From positions 6,935,001 to 6,999,000 of the forward strand of contig OX637397.1 in the NCBI GenBank assembly GCA_951799425.1: 64,000 nucleotides of DNA. The letters run 5' to 3'. The notes below the pieces were generated by a model that searched no databases, was not told where the DNA came from, and worked only from the letters and a program-made list of their open reading frames with translations. The position numbers and the translations under genes are program-made. The DNA is from Ilex aquifolium. Its lineage: Eukaryota > Streptophyta > Magnoliopsida > Aquifoliales > Aquifoliaceae. Every line of letters begins with the position of its first letter. The first letter of the stretch is position 1. Positions 47,101 to 59,410 of the stretch are shown here, in pieces.

Positions 47101-48612
47101 GTGTACTAGTACTAGAAATTGATTTATATTGTCTATTATTCATGTAAGAGGCAAAAAATTGAGAATACCTCCTACAAGAATTGAAAGATTAAAAAGCGTG
47201 CTTCTGAACTTGATCTCCCAGTCTTCCTTTTCCTGCAAAACGAACAAACTGTCCAAGATCGAAATGCTTCGATCGAAGGCACTCCGATGCTTAAGAGTTC
47301 AGCGTACCTTTCACCTTGACTCCTTATGTCTTTTATAGAGTTTTGCTTAGTTGGGGTTTCCATGATTTTTGATTCAAGGTGACACACTTTCCTTCAATTA
47401 GGTGATTCTGTTTAGGGAATTGCTGAGATCTCTCTAGCAATTCCTTCTACCGAGCCTATGATCATGCCTATTCGTTTGATCATAATGCCTGTGAATTATA
47501 GGCATCTTCTTAGCACCATGACTACTGTTTCAAACAGCTTGGTCAAGATGAAGGCCGAGCTCATTCCCTCATGTGATGTCATTTAATGTGATCACACGTG
47601 TCACAAGGAGAGCAACCCCCTTCAATTCATTCATCATATTGTTGAAATTGTTACTAAAGCTTCATTTTGGCAAGGTGGAATAACTCGATTTCCCGTTTAT
47701 ATGTGACTTGATGCATCTATTGTTGTCTAAAAGAGAGTGGTTTATTAATCAATTCAATGGCTTAGGTTCTTTATGACAGAGATACTGGAAGAAGTAGAGG
47801 ATTTGCATTTGTGACAATGAGCAGCATTGAAGACTGCAAAGTAGTCATTGAAAATCTTGATGGAAGTGTAAGAAATATATATATTTTTTTTCTTTCATTT
47901 CATAAGTGATGTCGAGATTGAACAGAACTTAATGATTTCAGGAATATGGTGGCAGAACGTTGAGGGTGAATTTTTCGGACAAGCCTAAACCGAAAGAACC
48001 TTTATATCCAGAAACTGAGTACAAGCTTTTTGTTGGGAATTTAGCCTGGACAGTCACATCTGAGAGTTTGGCACAAGCGTTTCAAGAACATGGAAATGTT
48101 GTGGGAGCTAGAGTTCTCTATGATGGAGAGACAGGAAGGTCCCGTGGCTATGGATTTGTAAGCTATGCAACAAAAACAGAGATGGATACTGCCCTTGAGT
48201 CTCTTAATGGAGTGGTATGCATCTCTCTCTCTCTCCGATAAATCTCTTTCAGAGTTTGTTCATTTATCAAACGAACTGAAGTCGAGATTAATTTTAAAGC
48301 ATGAGCTGAGCCAGGGCAAGGATTGGTCATCTCATTAAACTTGTGAATGTTTATGTACGTGTGTGTGTAAATATATACAAATTCCGAGCCTGATCTTGAA
48401 CACAAGGTTGAGCTCAATTGCAATGTCAAGGTCAGTTTGTTTAGTTAGACGAGTCAATCTTGAGTTTGGAAAAAAGTTGTAAACGAGTTGAACTTGAACA
48501 AGGAATTTCAAGTTGTTACAATCCCGAACCGATCTTGAACACTCATTGCAAATAAACAAGCTGAGTTTGGTGCTCAGATCGGTTCGTTCATTTGCAGGCC
48601 GCCACCCCCACC

Positions 48613-48643
<31 letters not shown>

Positions 48644-48764
48644 CTCTTCCTTCTTCCAGTCTATTGGATGAGTAATTAATTGTCTCCTACATTACTCTTG
48701 TTTTTCTCAGGAAATAGAAGGACGGTCAATGAGGGTTAGCCTAGCACAAGGCAAACGGCAATAA
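44145..48764 (+). CDS. Chloroplast ribonucleoprotein with two RRMs, CP33 type
   Basis: Four exons: 44145-44585, 47766-47867, 47942-48214, 48711-48764, all in phase 0 with GT-AG introns, giving 289 residues. Residues 1 to about 70 are Ser/Thr-rich and suit a chloroplast transit peptide. Residues 75-112 are acidic, as in this family. RRM1 (about 117-193) has RNP2 LYFGNL and RNP1 [11 protein letters not shown]2 (about 208-285) has LFVGNL and RGYGFVSY. The linker [20 protein letters not shown] is close to Arabidopsis CP33 as I remember it. The known role of the family is binding chloroplast mRNAs for stability, processing and editing. The ATG follows CCGGCGAC. Intron 1 is 3.2 kb and holds an LTR-like insert and degenerate repeats. 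The acidic region lengthens the N-terminus without affecting the RRMs. Confidence 0.92.
45130..45880. mobile_element. LTR-like fossil in CP33 intron 1
   Basis: Matches the complete solo LTR at 49453-50212 over its first ~500 bp: TGATGATGCACAAATTGG start, AAAATCAACAGTCAAG, GTGGTTCGGTCCGGATGACC, CCCTCGTGCTCCTATT. It continues into a GGCGGCGCC-rich part. The right end is not clear, so it is a decayed copy of the same family. Confidence 0.7.
46120..46740. repeat. Three degenerate tandem units in CP33 intron 1
   Basis: GATTAGATAAGAG recurs near 46163, 46446 and 46684. It is preceded by AAGGACCA-like and followed by TAGTACGAGG-like sequence, giving irregular units of about 240-285 bp. Confidence 0.65.
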
Positions 48765-49452
48765 AATGACTCTAAATTTGAGAATAGTTTGGACATCAAT
48801 TTCTACAACATAGAAGGAATGAAAGGGTGTATGTTTTTTCAGCTTCTACAAATGCAATTACTTGCTGAAATTCCTCTAATTTCTTTTTTTCCATACTTTG
48901 TATCACACTTGTTCCAACTTCTTTGTAGAAATTTTAGCAATTTGTCATTTTCAAGTGATGGAAATTCATCTCAGAGATAATTATAGGGAACAGATATGGA
49001 GCGATGACAAGTGTTCATTCATCCAATCGATAGGCCCCCAATTTGTGTGCGGGAATAAGTTTTCCCAAACTAGAAGTAAGATTTTGAAAAAATTATTAAT
49101 AAATATTATTTTTTTCTCTAAATATTCATTGAGTCTTATCATTTTTGTTTTATATCAATGAAATTCTACTCTTGATAATTTTTTTGAATGAAATCCTAAA
49201 TTTCATAAAAATTATATTTTGTTTTAATTACATCATTCTCTTGACAAATATTGACACATAAGATATTGGGGCTATAACTTTAGTCTTCTTCTATTTATAC
49301 ATACTTTAACTTTTTGTGTTTTAAATTATACATTGTCTATTTGCTAGTTTTATGAAAAAAATCAATTACTAATAATTTTTAGTATTGTCATTATGGGATG
49401 CAACAGAAGGTTTTGGACTCTTCTCAATAGAGAAGAGTTTCACGATGAAAAC
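48765..49452 (+). other. 3' UTR and downstream DNA of CP33-like gene
   Basis: Non-coding. A plausible polyadenylation area lies at about 49140-49170 (TATCAATGAAATTC). No other gene. Confidence 0.45.
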
Positions 49453-50212
49453 TGATGATGCATAAATTGGTCTTCGTGCAAAATCAACAGTCAAGTATAT
49501 GAATGGATGCAATTAATAAACAGTAAGTAGTCAATCAATGACAAAACAGTAAATATAGAGTAAACATGCAGATTTATAATGGTTCGGTCCGGGTGACCTA
49601 CTCCACTCTCGGGAACGGCAGTGGTGGCCGGAGATCTTTATTGATGAATAAAATAACCGAGAGAGTAACTCCGAGTGTATTACAAAGCTTGGGAGAGAGA
49701 GAGAGAGAAAGAGAGGGTAATGTGTGTAGGGAGATGTGTGAGGTCTCAAGGTCATGCTCTTCATATGGAGAGGACTTACATTATATAGGTTTGGTGAGGC
49801 GGTTACTATAATTTAGTTAGTACAAATATGGTAGGATTCTACCACTTTGATAAGTACATTTATGATAGGATTAGATCTCCGGTGCGTATCTCGATATTCT
49901 TTCCCTCGTGCTCCTATTCTGTCGAAGGAGTATCCTGAGCTGGGTTGGACTTGTGTCAAAGTGAGGAGAGATACCACAAGAGGTGCTGAGGAAGAGAGCA
50001 TGGAGCGAAAGAAGGCAATGGTCTCCTTGGGCGGCGCCCCCTTGGGCTACCTCCTTGGGTCGCACCCCCTTGGGGTGGTCTCCCTCTTGGTCTCCTTCTT
50101 GGTCTCTTTCCTGGTCTTCCTTTGGACCTAGTGACTCGGGTTTCCTTTGGGCTTAGTGACTTGGGTTCCTCTTGGTCAATCGGGCCTAGCCCAATTAAAT
50201 TCGGGGTCATCA
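49453..50212. mobile_element. Solo LTR fossil, 760 bp
   Basis: Starts TGATGATGCATAAATTGG and ends GGGGTCATCA, with a perfect 5-bp target duplication AAAAC at 49448-49452 and 50213-50217. It has GTGGTTCGGTCCGGGTGACC near the 5' side. No internal region. The retrotransposon family is not certain. A relative lies in CP33 intron 1. Confidence 0.85.
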
Positions 50213-50217
50213 AAAAC

Positions 50218-51635
50218 TCTTGTACTTTGTACTTTTAAAATCGCGATTAAAATGAATAGTACTATCTAAACAAAAATTGAGCATCCATGTGTCTATAACA
50301 GTAGCTCAATAAAAACTCAAAATTATTTCTAGAAAAAAATAAGTAAGCTTCAATAAAAACTCAAAATTATTTTTAGAAAAAAAATAAGTAATCAACTCAT
50401 ATAAAAAATGAATAACAACTGATCAATTTTAAAAAAACATAAAATTGAGTTAAATATCAGTTGATACACAATGGTGTATTTCTTATCCCTAGAAATTTTT
50501 CAAAAACCGAAAAGAGAACGAAAGGGCAAAAAAAATTACAATCTATAATCTCCACAAAAAAAAAAACACACATCATCGCTGTGGAGCAAAGGAAACAAAA
50601 AGAAATTGAAAAACCTTATCGAAAGTGTGTCATTAGAGTTATAACGTATTAGAAAGAATGAAAAAAAATGAAAGAGTTTGGTAATTAAAAGTTAAGGGTA
50701 AAATTAAAATATAATGGAATTAGGATTTCATTGAAATAAAACATTAAAATAGGATTTCATTGACATAAAACAAAAATGATAAGACTTAAAGGATATTTAT
50801 TAAAAAAAAAAACAATACTTATTTGTAATTTTTCATAAATTTTTTTATCACTTCTAACATTGTATAGTATTAAGAGTTTTATCACTTACTTCGTGTCCGT
50901 GACATTGGTCCATTGTAATTTGGGTGACAATGGTTCAAATTGTAAAAACAATCACTCTATTGCAAAAGTAAAGTTGTCTTTCTATTTTCTATAGACCCAT
51001 AGTATTAAGAATCTTATGCACTAAGTCGTCCTATAGTTTTAAGTGGTGCCTTTCCTCGTCCATTTAAAACCTCAAACACAAACTTTTTTTTTTCCCTTAA
51101 AAAAATATATGATGTTATGTGGAGGTGAATAGGAATATAAAGTTTGAAGGACTTAAAAATCACGTATATTTGCACCTCATACTTCAATTTTTTAAGCAGA
51201 AATTAAGATTTTAAAAGCAAAAATCAATGGTTTTCAAGTCCTTGCGATTTTATATTAACATTTTAATCATAACAGTGATACACAATTCTAAAGTGAGAAA
51301 AAAAAATCGTGTGTTTTAATGCTCAAAATGGACAAAAGAGGCTAAAGAAAATTATAGTTTGATTCCCTCAATTATGATTTTTTACATTGTCTTCTCAACT
51401 ATTATCTTTTTTATATTACACCATCAATTATGATATTTGTTTCACATCGTCTCAATTATTAACGTTCGTTACAAATTTGACTGAAAATTGTTTCATTTTG
51501 ACTGAAGATAATGGGTGTTTGCATTTGAGACAATGTAAAATAATTCAAGTAGTGAGACGGTCAATGCAAATAATTCAATACTCTAAAAAAAAAAAAAAGC
51601 AATAAATAATATTTTAAACTTGAAATTATAATTTC
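50218..51635. other. Intergenic, no gene seen
   Basis: AT-rich; a short direct repeat (AGTAAGCTTCAATAAAAACTC-like, about 50305-50390). Nothing coding is supported. Confidence 0.4.
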
Positions 51636-52157
51636 GGGTTAACTACATTAGAGGTCCACAAAGTATAGATTTTATTTTATTTTGGTTTTCATAAAGTATT
51701 GAATATTTTTTTATGTGATTCCTCAATCAGACAACATTCAAATTACTAACGATTTTTTATCATAAACTTTGTTACGTGATACCTAAATTTGAATAAAAAA
51801 TAATTTGGGTAGCTATTGACTAAAATTTAGAGAGCTCTTGACTAAAAATGTGTAATATGGGTAGCTCTTAACCTAAAATTGGATAGTTCATAATATAAAT
51901 TGTGTAATTTGGGTAGCTCTTTGACCAAAATTTGAATATAAATTTAATCAAGAGTTATCTAAATTATTTTTTTATCCATATTTAAGTAATATATGATAAG
52001 TTTATAATAAAAAATTGTTAGCAATCTGGATGTTATTTGCTTGAAGGACCACATAGAAATATACTTAATATTTCAGAGACTAAAATGATGAAATTGAAAT
52101 ATTATGACCAAAATGAAATAAATCTTGTACTTTGAGGACTTTTAGTGCAATTAATCT
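51636..52157. mobile_element. Mutator-like MITE upstream of the NTF2-RRM gene
   Basis: 522 bp with long inverted ends (GGGTTAACTACATTAGAGG at the left; inverted AAAAGTCCTCAAAGTACAAG at the right). Flanks are TATAATTTC and TATAATTTA, an 8-of-9 match to a 9-bp duplication. It is related in end sequence to the element at 33279-34303. It ends about 420 bp before the ATG of the next gene. Confidence 0.7.
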
Positions 52158-52580
52158 TATAATTTAAATAGTCATCGGTGTTATTCACCTTTTTTAATTT
52201 TTTAATAAAAGCTCTGCCCAAACGTGCGTCCACGTCATACGCGTCTGTGGTGACGGCGAACCATAGCCGTAACACAAGCACACAAAAACCGTAGCTCAGA
52301 ACCACTGGGGTAAGAGAAGAACACACACACACACACACACACACAATAGGTTTCCTTACTTTATCTCACTGCCTCTATAAGTCTAACACCTTTCTCTCTC
52401 TCTCTAAATCTTCACTTTCTCCGTATAGATTCCCGTCTTTCTCTCTCCGGTGATTTTTTTTCCTATCAGCTTTACATGTAAATGTAATGGTGATTCTAGG
52501 GTTTGGACTTTTCAGATCTCGAGTCGCATTGCGGATCTAAGGTTTTGAATTGGAGTTTCTTTAGGGTTTAAGGTTTTCCA
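52158..52580 (+). promoter_or_regulatory. Promoter and 5' UTR region of the NTF2-RRM gene
   Basis: Contains an AC microsatellite at 52320-52346, CT-rich stretches at 52390-52450 typical of plant 5' leaders, and GGTTTGGACTTTTCAGATCTC before the ATG at 52581. No clear TATA box. Confidence 0.5.
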
Positions 52581-55365
52581 ATGACGACGCCGTTTCACCT
52601 TCCTGTTACTGCTGCGCAGGTCCTTCGTCTCCTCTCTCTAGACCTATGCATTCACATCTGTATACACACACATACTCGGTATTATCCGTTTACTTTCTCT
52701 CACTAAACTATGCTCTTTTTTTGAAAAAAAAATTTTGAAGGTTGGGACGTACTTTGTGGGGCAGTATTACAATATGCTTCAGACTCAGCCTGATTTTGTT
52801 CACCAGTTTTATAACGATGCAAGCACGATGCTTCGGATTGATGGAAACACTAGAGAGACTGCCTCGGCAATGCTGGTAATTGCTATTGATTTTGTATATA
52901 TATGCGTGAATACACACATTTATAGTTACTACAGATTTTTTTATATGGAATTAAAGTTACTGGTATTGTATTGGTGGATTATGCTTGGCAATTGAATTTG
53001 AGATTTGCTTCGGCATGCAATTAGTTTTAATGAGATGAAATGAAAAAAAAAATTAGAGTACAATGTGAAATGAGTGGTCAAGGATGAGGGGTGAGGTAAG
53101 AAGGTCAATTCTTATTTCTAACAATTGATAAAAGAAGTTTACAGTTGTAATGAACTATGTTTTTTTTGCTATACAAAATTTTACTGGTTTTTTGGAGTAA
53201 ATTTTCCTGGGTTCTTGGAGTTTTAATCTACATATTAATGTGGATTTAAAGGAATTAGAGATGATTAAGACCTGTCAATTGTATTAATAACCATTTGTTG
53301 TTGAACATTTCCATATTTTCTAATTCATGTACAATACCTCCAGTTGCTAGCTTGAGTGGTTATTCCTATAATTCTTGAAGAGGAAGGTGCAAGGTTACAG
53401 AGGTGTGTATGTATTACTTATGGGAAAGAGAGGTTGAGTAACAAGAATGAATGAAAGATTTTAGATCACAAAAAAGTTGCTTTGGGTTTAGTGCAGTAAT
53501 GGAACAGTAGTATGTTAATTCACAACAGCACTGGATATTAGGATTCTGCCCCTTGGATGCATGGGAGATGTTGCGGTTGGAGCAACTCCTTGTCATCTTG
53601 GGTATCTAAGTTGCACTGTGCACCTTTTAAGGGGACTTGATGCAATCATGAAAGGGAGCACTATGAAATGGCGATGATATTAGGGATGACATTTTCTATT
53701 TTGAACTCTTTTGATATCATCTTGTAATTTGAACAAGAGTATGGTTTCTCAAAATTAAATTTAAATGTTCTGCTAGGATTAAATAATAAGACCAGTTTCT
53801 AACTAATTCGGATTTTGATTTCATAAGTTATTTTTCAGATCATCCTACCCTTGTCATGCATCATCAGCTTGAAAGAATCAGCTGAGTTTGATACTACTAC
53901 GACTCGCCTTCCAATGACACTACATGTTCCGTTTGAACCGCAAGTCAAGCGAGACTCATGGTTAACTCAGAGATTTTGAGTCATTGTTATCGACTTGCGC
54001 AACATATTATCTGATACCATTTGGCGACATCACAATATAGATTGAATTTCTCTTGTCATGTCTAACTTCTATCAATAATTTCATATGAATTTCCCAATAT
54101 TGCTCTGCATAGCCACGATATGTGTATTAGTGTCCTCCAAATCGATGACAGATACTTTTATGACCTTGAACGTGTGCATGAGCTGGTGTAAAATTTATGG
54201 AGGGAGAAAGGAAATGACAAGAATGCAGTGGAATGTATCATTTGGAAAATGATCATTAAAACTTATTTCTTTCCAATTTGTTGAAGGGTGGATTTCTTGG
54301 CTGCGAGGCCTACTCCAATTCCCAGACTCATGGTGTAGATTCACTCTTTTACCAAAGAAAAAAAGACTCCGTTTGGTTTCGTCAAAGACTAAAAATAATT
54401 AGTTATCATAGTTAATAGGAAGTTGATGGATAAAAACAATCTAAGTATAAATACATGGATGATATTCATCTTTGGGTGTCTATGGCATTAAGAACATGAT
54501 TTTTCACCAAGCACTCACATTAATTTGAAGTGAGTATGTGTGAATAAGGATTATGCTTTAAAACGACTCTCTGAATATGGATTAGTCAAAAAATTATTCA
54601 AACTGCAAGAAGTCAAATAATGTTTGGTAATTTTTTTCTCTCTCTGAATGTTAGGGAGCTGAGATTGTAGACAGCGGCGGGGTTAAAACTGTCCAAAATT
54701 AATGCAGTAAAAGGGAGATTTTGTGGTGGAATGTCTTAGGCTCATGCTACAAGTTCAATGCAAGCGCTGTTATAAGTAGCTTGTCAAATGGCTCTGTTCT
54801 TTTTCAACTTGATTACAACTGGTTAAATTTGCAAATGCTATAAGGATAGATGCGAAGGTCCTCAACAATTGAATACAAGTCAAGCAAGAAGGTTAAATTC
54901 GGTTTGCTATGAAAGGTTAAACTTAATTACAACTGGTTAAATTTGAATTTGCTATATGGATAAACACCTTTTCTTTGTTTTTCCCTTTTATTTTATTTGT
55001 GTCAATCAGCCTTCCATGTGGCTAGCTTGCTATTGTCTGTGTACCTCGCATGTCACTTTCATTATTGTCAACTTCTCGGAGTTGAAAACATGGAAATAAG
55101 TTTTTGGTGATAGGTTTTAATAACACATGGAATGTTATAATTGCCCACTTGAGACCTATTTGGATGTAATGCCCCATACTTTTAGCAAACATAATACATG
55201 CCTTCTTACAATTATCCTTCCCATAATAGCTGTCTACTAGAGTAGTATCCTTCACAATTTGTTTCTTTTATGTGCTATTTTTAAACTGTTAAGCTATAAC
55301 TCTAGGGTGCATTTTCTTTCGGGTACCCATTCTGCATTTTATTATCCTCCACCCCAAGCCCCGCC

Positions 55366-55396
<31 letters not shown>

Positions 55397-58300
55397 AAAA
55401 AAAAAAAAAAAAACACAAATTTTTTTTGTTTTTTTTTGTTTTATGGTCTATGTACATATGAGTAATATAGGTTTTGCTTTCCTTTTCTTCTTGGCAGCAA
55501 ATTCATACCCTTGTCATGTCACTCAACTATACCGGGATTGAAATCAAGACAGCACATTCCCTAGAGTCTTGGAATGGAGGTGTTCTAGTGATGGTTTCGG
55601 GTTCTGTTCATATAAAGCATTTTAATGGCCGGCGGAAATTCGTGCAAACTTTTTTCCTTGCACCCCAGGAGAAAGGCTACTTCGTTCTTAATGATATTTT
55701 TCACTTCATTGAAGATGATCCAATTAACCAGCATCCAGTGGCCTATTTTGCCCAAAGCAATCTTGATTCCAAAGTAAATACTTCAACTGCTATTCAGGAA
55801 CAAGGTATCATGATTAGACCTCAAGTCCTAGAATATTCCAAAAAGTAGCTGCATTTTTTTGAAGAGGATTTGTGTCATTGAGCTTGTAGTACTGATTGTG
55901 TGATTCATCTTAAAGAGAAAGAAAACAACCTAGTTAAATTTTGCATGTATATTCATCTAATGTATGCAAAATTATACTCTTCCTTTTCAATGCAAGATAT
56001 TTGACCAATCAAACAAAAGGCAATATGTTCTTCAATGGTAAAAATATCACATAATATGTTGACTACTGAGTCAAAAACAGTTTGTCCCCTGCCAAGAGTG
56101 TTGGGAGGGGTGGACTGCATACGTGCCTAACCTTTGGCTTATGCACACAACGCCGCTGCCTCAGGTTCCTGTTGCAACTTTGCGGTTATTAGCTCGATCA
56201 TTTCACCATTGCACTATAAGTAATGGCTGCTATTATGCAGCATTAAAGTGTGATATTAAAAGCATTTACCTAAAAAGCTAAAACTTCCTCTGAATTCTTA
56301 TTAAATCATTTCTCTATGGAAAATGTGGCAATTAGTGCAACACTGATTATTTTTAAAATCTTAGTTTGGTAAATAAAGTAATGTCCTCTGCAGTTTCCAA
56401 TCACATGTTCGGTGAAGATCTCCAAGCGGCCGGATTTGTAGCTCCAGCTAATATCCATGAAAATGGTCCAGTAGACAGCTCCAGTTTCCCAGATGAACAT
56501 CTGCAGCAAGTCCCTGAAGCTGAAAACATTCTTGAAGACAATTTTGCAGTACAAGCAAATGGTTCTCTTCAGAGTATAATGAACCCTGCGAAAGACCACC
56601 TCTCACCTGTTGAGGAACCTGTTGGGGAGCCCCAGAAGCACACTTATGCTTCTATTGTATGATCTACAAATCCCCAAAATATATGTAGTGAGTCACCATA
56701 CATTATCTGGCGACTGACTTTTTGTGTTTGATTGTCATGGGAATTTACAGGTTGCTAAAGGACAATCTGCACCTTCAGTACCCCGTCAGCCCTCTTTTAA
56801 CAAGACAACACCTGCTTCTGAGTGGCATCATGTGCCAGAACTCTCTACCCATCAGCAGGTTGCTTGGCCAATTGCTCTTGAAAGGTCTGAGGCAGAGGCT
56901 GCGGAGGAGGTATCAGCTGTGGAAGATGAAGGTGACACTTTCCCCAGTGTTTCTCATGTTTTATTATCACTTATATAAGCCACTTTCGAATAATCCATAT
57001 TTTGGGGCGACTCTTAGTAAAAGATAATTTTCTCTTTTACTTCTGTTAATAGAAGAACTTGCTCACGAGTGTAGGATTTGACATTGTGTGAATTATAAAT
57101 ATTTCCCGACTTCCTTCTTTATTTCTAACGTACTAATGTTACTCTTACATTTTTGTATGATATATCCATATATCCTTTTCTCTGATATATTCACAAATAA
57201 AAAAATTCCTAAGGAATCTCTTTAGGACTATACACACACACACACACTTACTGCACAAGTGTTCCTCATTCTCTATTTTCTCTTTGTTCTTATTTTTACC
57301 TTTTACCTGGGGTACAACTTAAGCGAGTTGAGGGGTCAACCCAAGATATGAAATTTTCAACCCGAGCCCAACTCAACCCCCACAACTCCAATCCGAGCCC
57401 AACCCGGGATTAAATTTTTGAGTTCGTTATTTTTGTGTTCAACATCGAAATTGAATTTAGATTCTATAACTCCCATTAATCAAAGCTAATTAGAAAATAA
57501 AAATAACAATGGAAAAGAAATGCGGCGCAGATGCCCCAACATTCTGTGTGTGTGTGTGTGTGTGTGTGTATTTTTTATTTTTGGAATTTCGGGTTGAGCT
57601 CGGATTGAAATTGGGTTGAAACCGATTTCATAAAAACTTGAGTTTGGTTCGGGTTGAACCCGTCAACCTGAAGCCTCAACCCGAGTATTGCCCAAGTTTG
57701 ATTCGTGTTAGAATTTTTTGTGCAAGTCCAACCCAAGTATTAAAAACCTCAACCCATGTATTGAAAATTTTGGTTTGGACTCGGGTTGGGTTTGGGTTAG
57801 CCCGTCCAAGTTGCACCCCTACTTTTACCTTGGTAGTTTTCTACATAAGCACAACATGGATAGTTTTATTTTACCTTCTCAAATGTATATATCATGTTTA
57901 TGCATGCACATGTGCATTTTCATCTGTGTGTCGTTGGGTAATGTTATGCTGCTTCCTGAGTTTCTACATGTTCAATACTCAGTTGAAATAAAGTCCGTTT
58001 ACGTGAGAAACGTGCCATCTTCCATGTCTGCTTCTGAAATTGGGGAGGAATTTAAGAAATTTGGTAGACTCAAGCCTGATGGTGTGGCCATTAGAACCCG
58101 GAAGGTATGCTCTTTCAACTTCCCCACTTCATTGTTGCCTCAAAGAATTCTGAACTTATGTATAACATTGATGCAGGATATTGATGTACGGTATGCATTT
58201 GTTGAATTTGAAGATACCACTGGGGTTCAGAATGCTGTAGAGGTCTGTATATGTAAATATCAATAAGTCAAAAGCCTGTGTCATGGATTTATAAAGCTAT

Positions 58301-59410
58301 AACACTCCACATAGTACACTCATAGGTATTGCACTTTTTTTCCACTGTGCCTGTTCCACCTATCAGAGGTTTTGCAACTCTATCAACTCGCGTTGAATCT
58401 TACGAGCTTTTGCGATCTTTGTTTTTGTGTTTGATCTTGTTTAGAGTTGTGTTTAAGTTCCAACTGTTAGGCTAAATACTGAATTATTTTGGTCCATAAC
58501 TTTACTCCTCCGTCAACCTCTCAAGTTCAAAATTGACTTACTTTTATTGTGAGTGGTTTTCGTTTTGCTTCAACTTTTGTAGCTGACCCCGATCCTTTTA
58601 TTTATTTTTCTTAGCTTGCATTTTGTGTAATGGTGGCTTGAAGTGTTTCATTGATTGCTTTGTAGGCATCTACTGTTCATATTGCTGGACACCAACTGTA
58701 CATTGAAGGCCGAAGAGCAAACCGAAACAATTCATTTGGAGGAGGCAGTATGCAATTCAATCCTTTTTAAATTATTATAATGAAATTAAGTAATTTTCTG
58801 AATATTGAACCAGTTGTTGTCTCATTGTCATGAGAATCATATTATTTTTGCCTCAAGTGGAAAATATAATATGATTCTCTCCATTATTCAAGTTGTGTCC
58901 TAAGTGGTTGTTCTTGCATTTAAATAGGATCTGTTATCTGATGCACTGAGCATATGGTACTTTGATTGCATGTACTGCCTGAGCTTCATTTGTTACCTAA
59001 AAAGGAAAATTGAGAAGAGTTTTCCTTAAAATTTACCTGTGCAATTAGATGCCAAGAAAAATTTTCATTCAACCTCAGCGCCAGAAATAATTGCCTTTGA
59101 ATGTTGGGAATAATTTTGAATCTTATAGTTGAGTGTAATAGTTTCTGTATCATTAGAAACCTTGCTTCCAATGAACATATAAGGATTTTCTTGTTCATGA
59201 TTTTCGGTAATTGGATTGCTCTGAGCAGGAGGTAGAGGCAGGGGTAGCTACCAAATGGATGCATCAAGGGGTCGTTTTGGTGCTCGGAGTTTTGGCAGGG
59301 GAAGTGGTCCAGATGGTGGTGACCGCGACTACAACAGACCAAGAGGGAATGGTTTCTACCGTCAAGGTCCCCGTCAGGACAGAGTGTTCTCAGGTAACCA
59401 TCAAATGTGA
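52581..59410 (+). CDS. NTF2-domain and RRM protein, G3BP type
   Basis: Nine exons, all phases consistent: 52581-52619, 52741-52875, 55498-55804, 56394-56656, 56751-56931, 57983-58104, 58177-58242, 58666-58747, 59229-59410; 458 residues. An NTF2-like domain spans about 10-130 (VGTYFVGQYYNMLQTQPDFV; FVQTFFLAPQEKGYFVLNDI). A low-complexity acidic linker follows. The RRM lies at about 311-385 (RNP2 VYVRNV, RNP1-like YAFVEF). The C-terminus is Arg/Gly-rich (GGGRGRGRGSYQ, GRFGARSFGRGSG). This layout is that of G3BP-like proteins, RNA-binding factors of stress granules in the cytoplasm; plants have a small family linked to immunity and stress. Intron 5 carries a hAT element. A GT at 59396-59397 near the end could act as a donor, so the C-terminus might differ. 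Confidence 0.9.
55364..55413. repeat. Poly-C followed by poly-A tract
   Basis: 23 C followed directly by about 27 A, in intron 2 of the NTF2-RRM gene, about 85 bp before the exon 3 acceptor. Confidence 0.9.
57308..57821. mobile_element. hAT-type non-autonomous element in an intron
   Basis: 514 bp, starting TGGGGTACAACTT and ending AAGTTGCACCCCTA (inverted ends). It is flanked by a perfect 8-bp duplication CTTTTACC at 57300-57307 and 57822-57829. The interior is rich in CAACCCGAGCCCAACTC-like repeats and has a GT microsatellite at 57544-57570. It lies in intron 5 of the NTF2-RRM gene, ending about 160 bp before exon 6. Confidence 0.9.
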
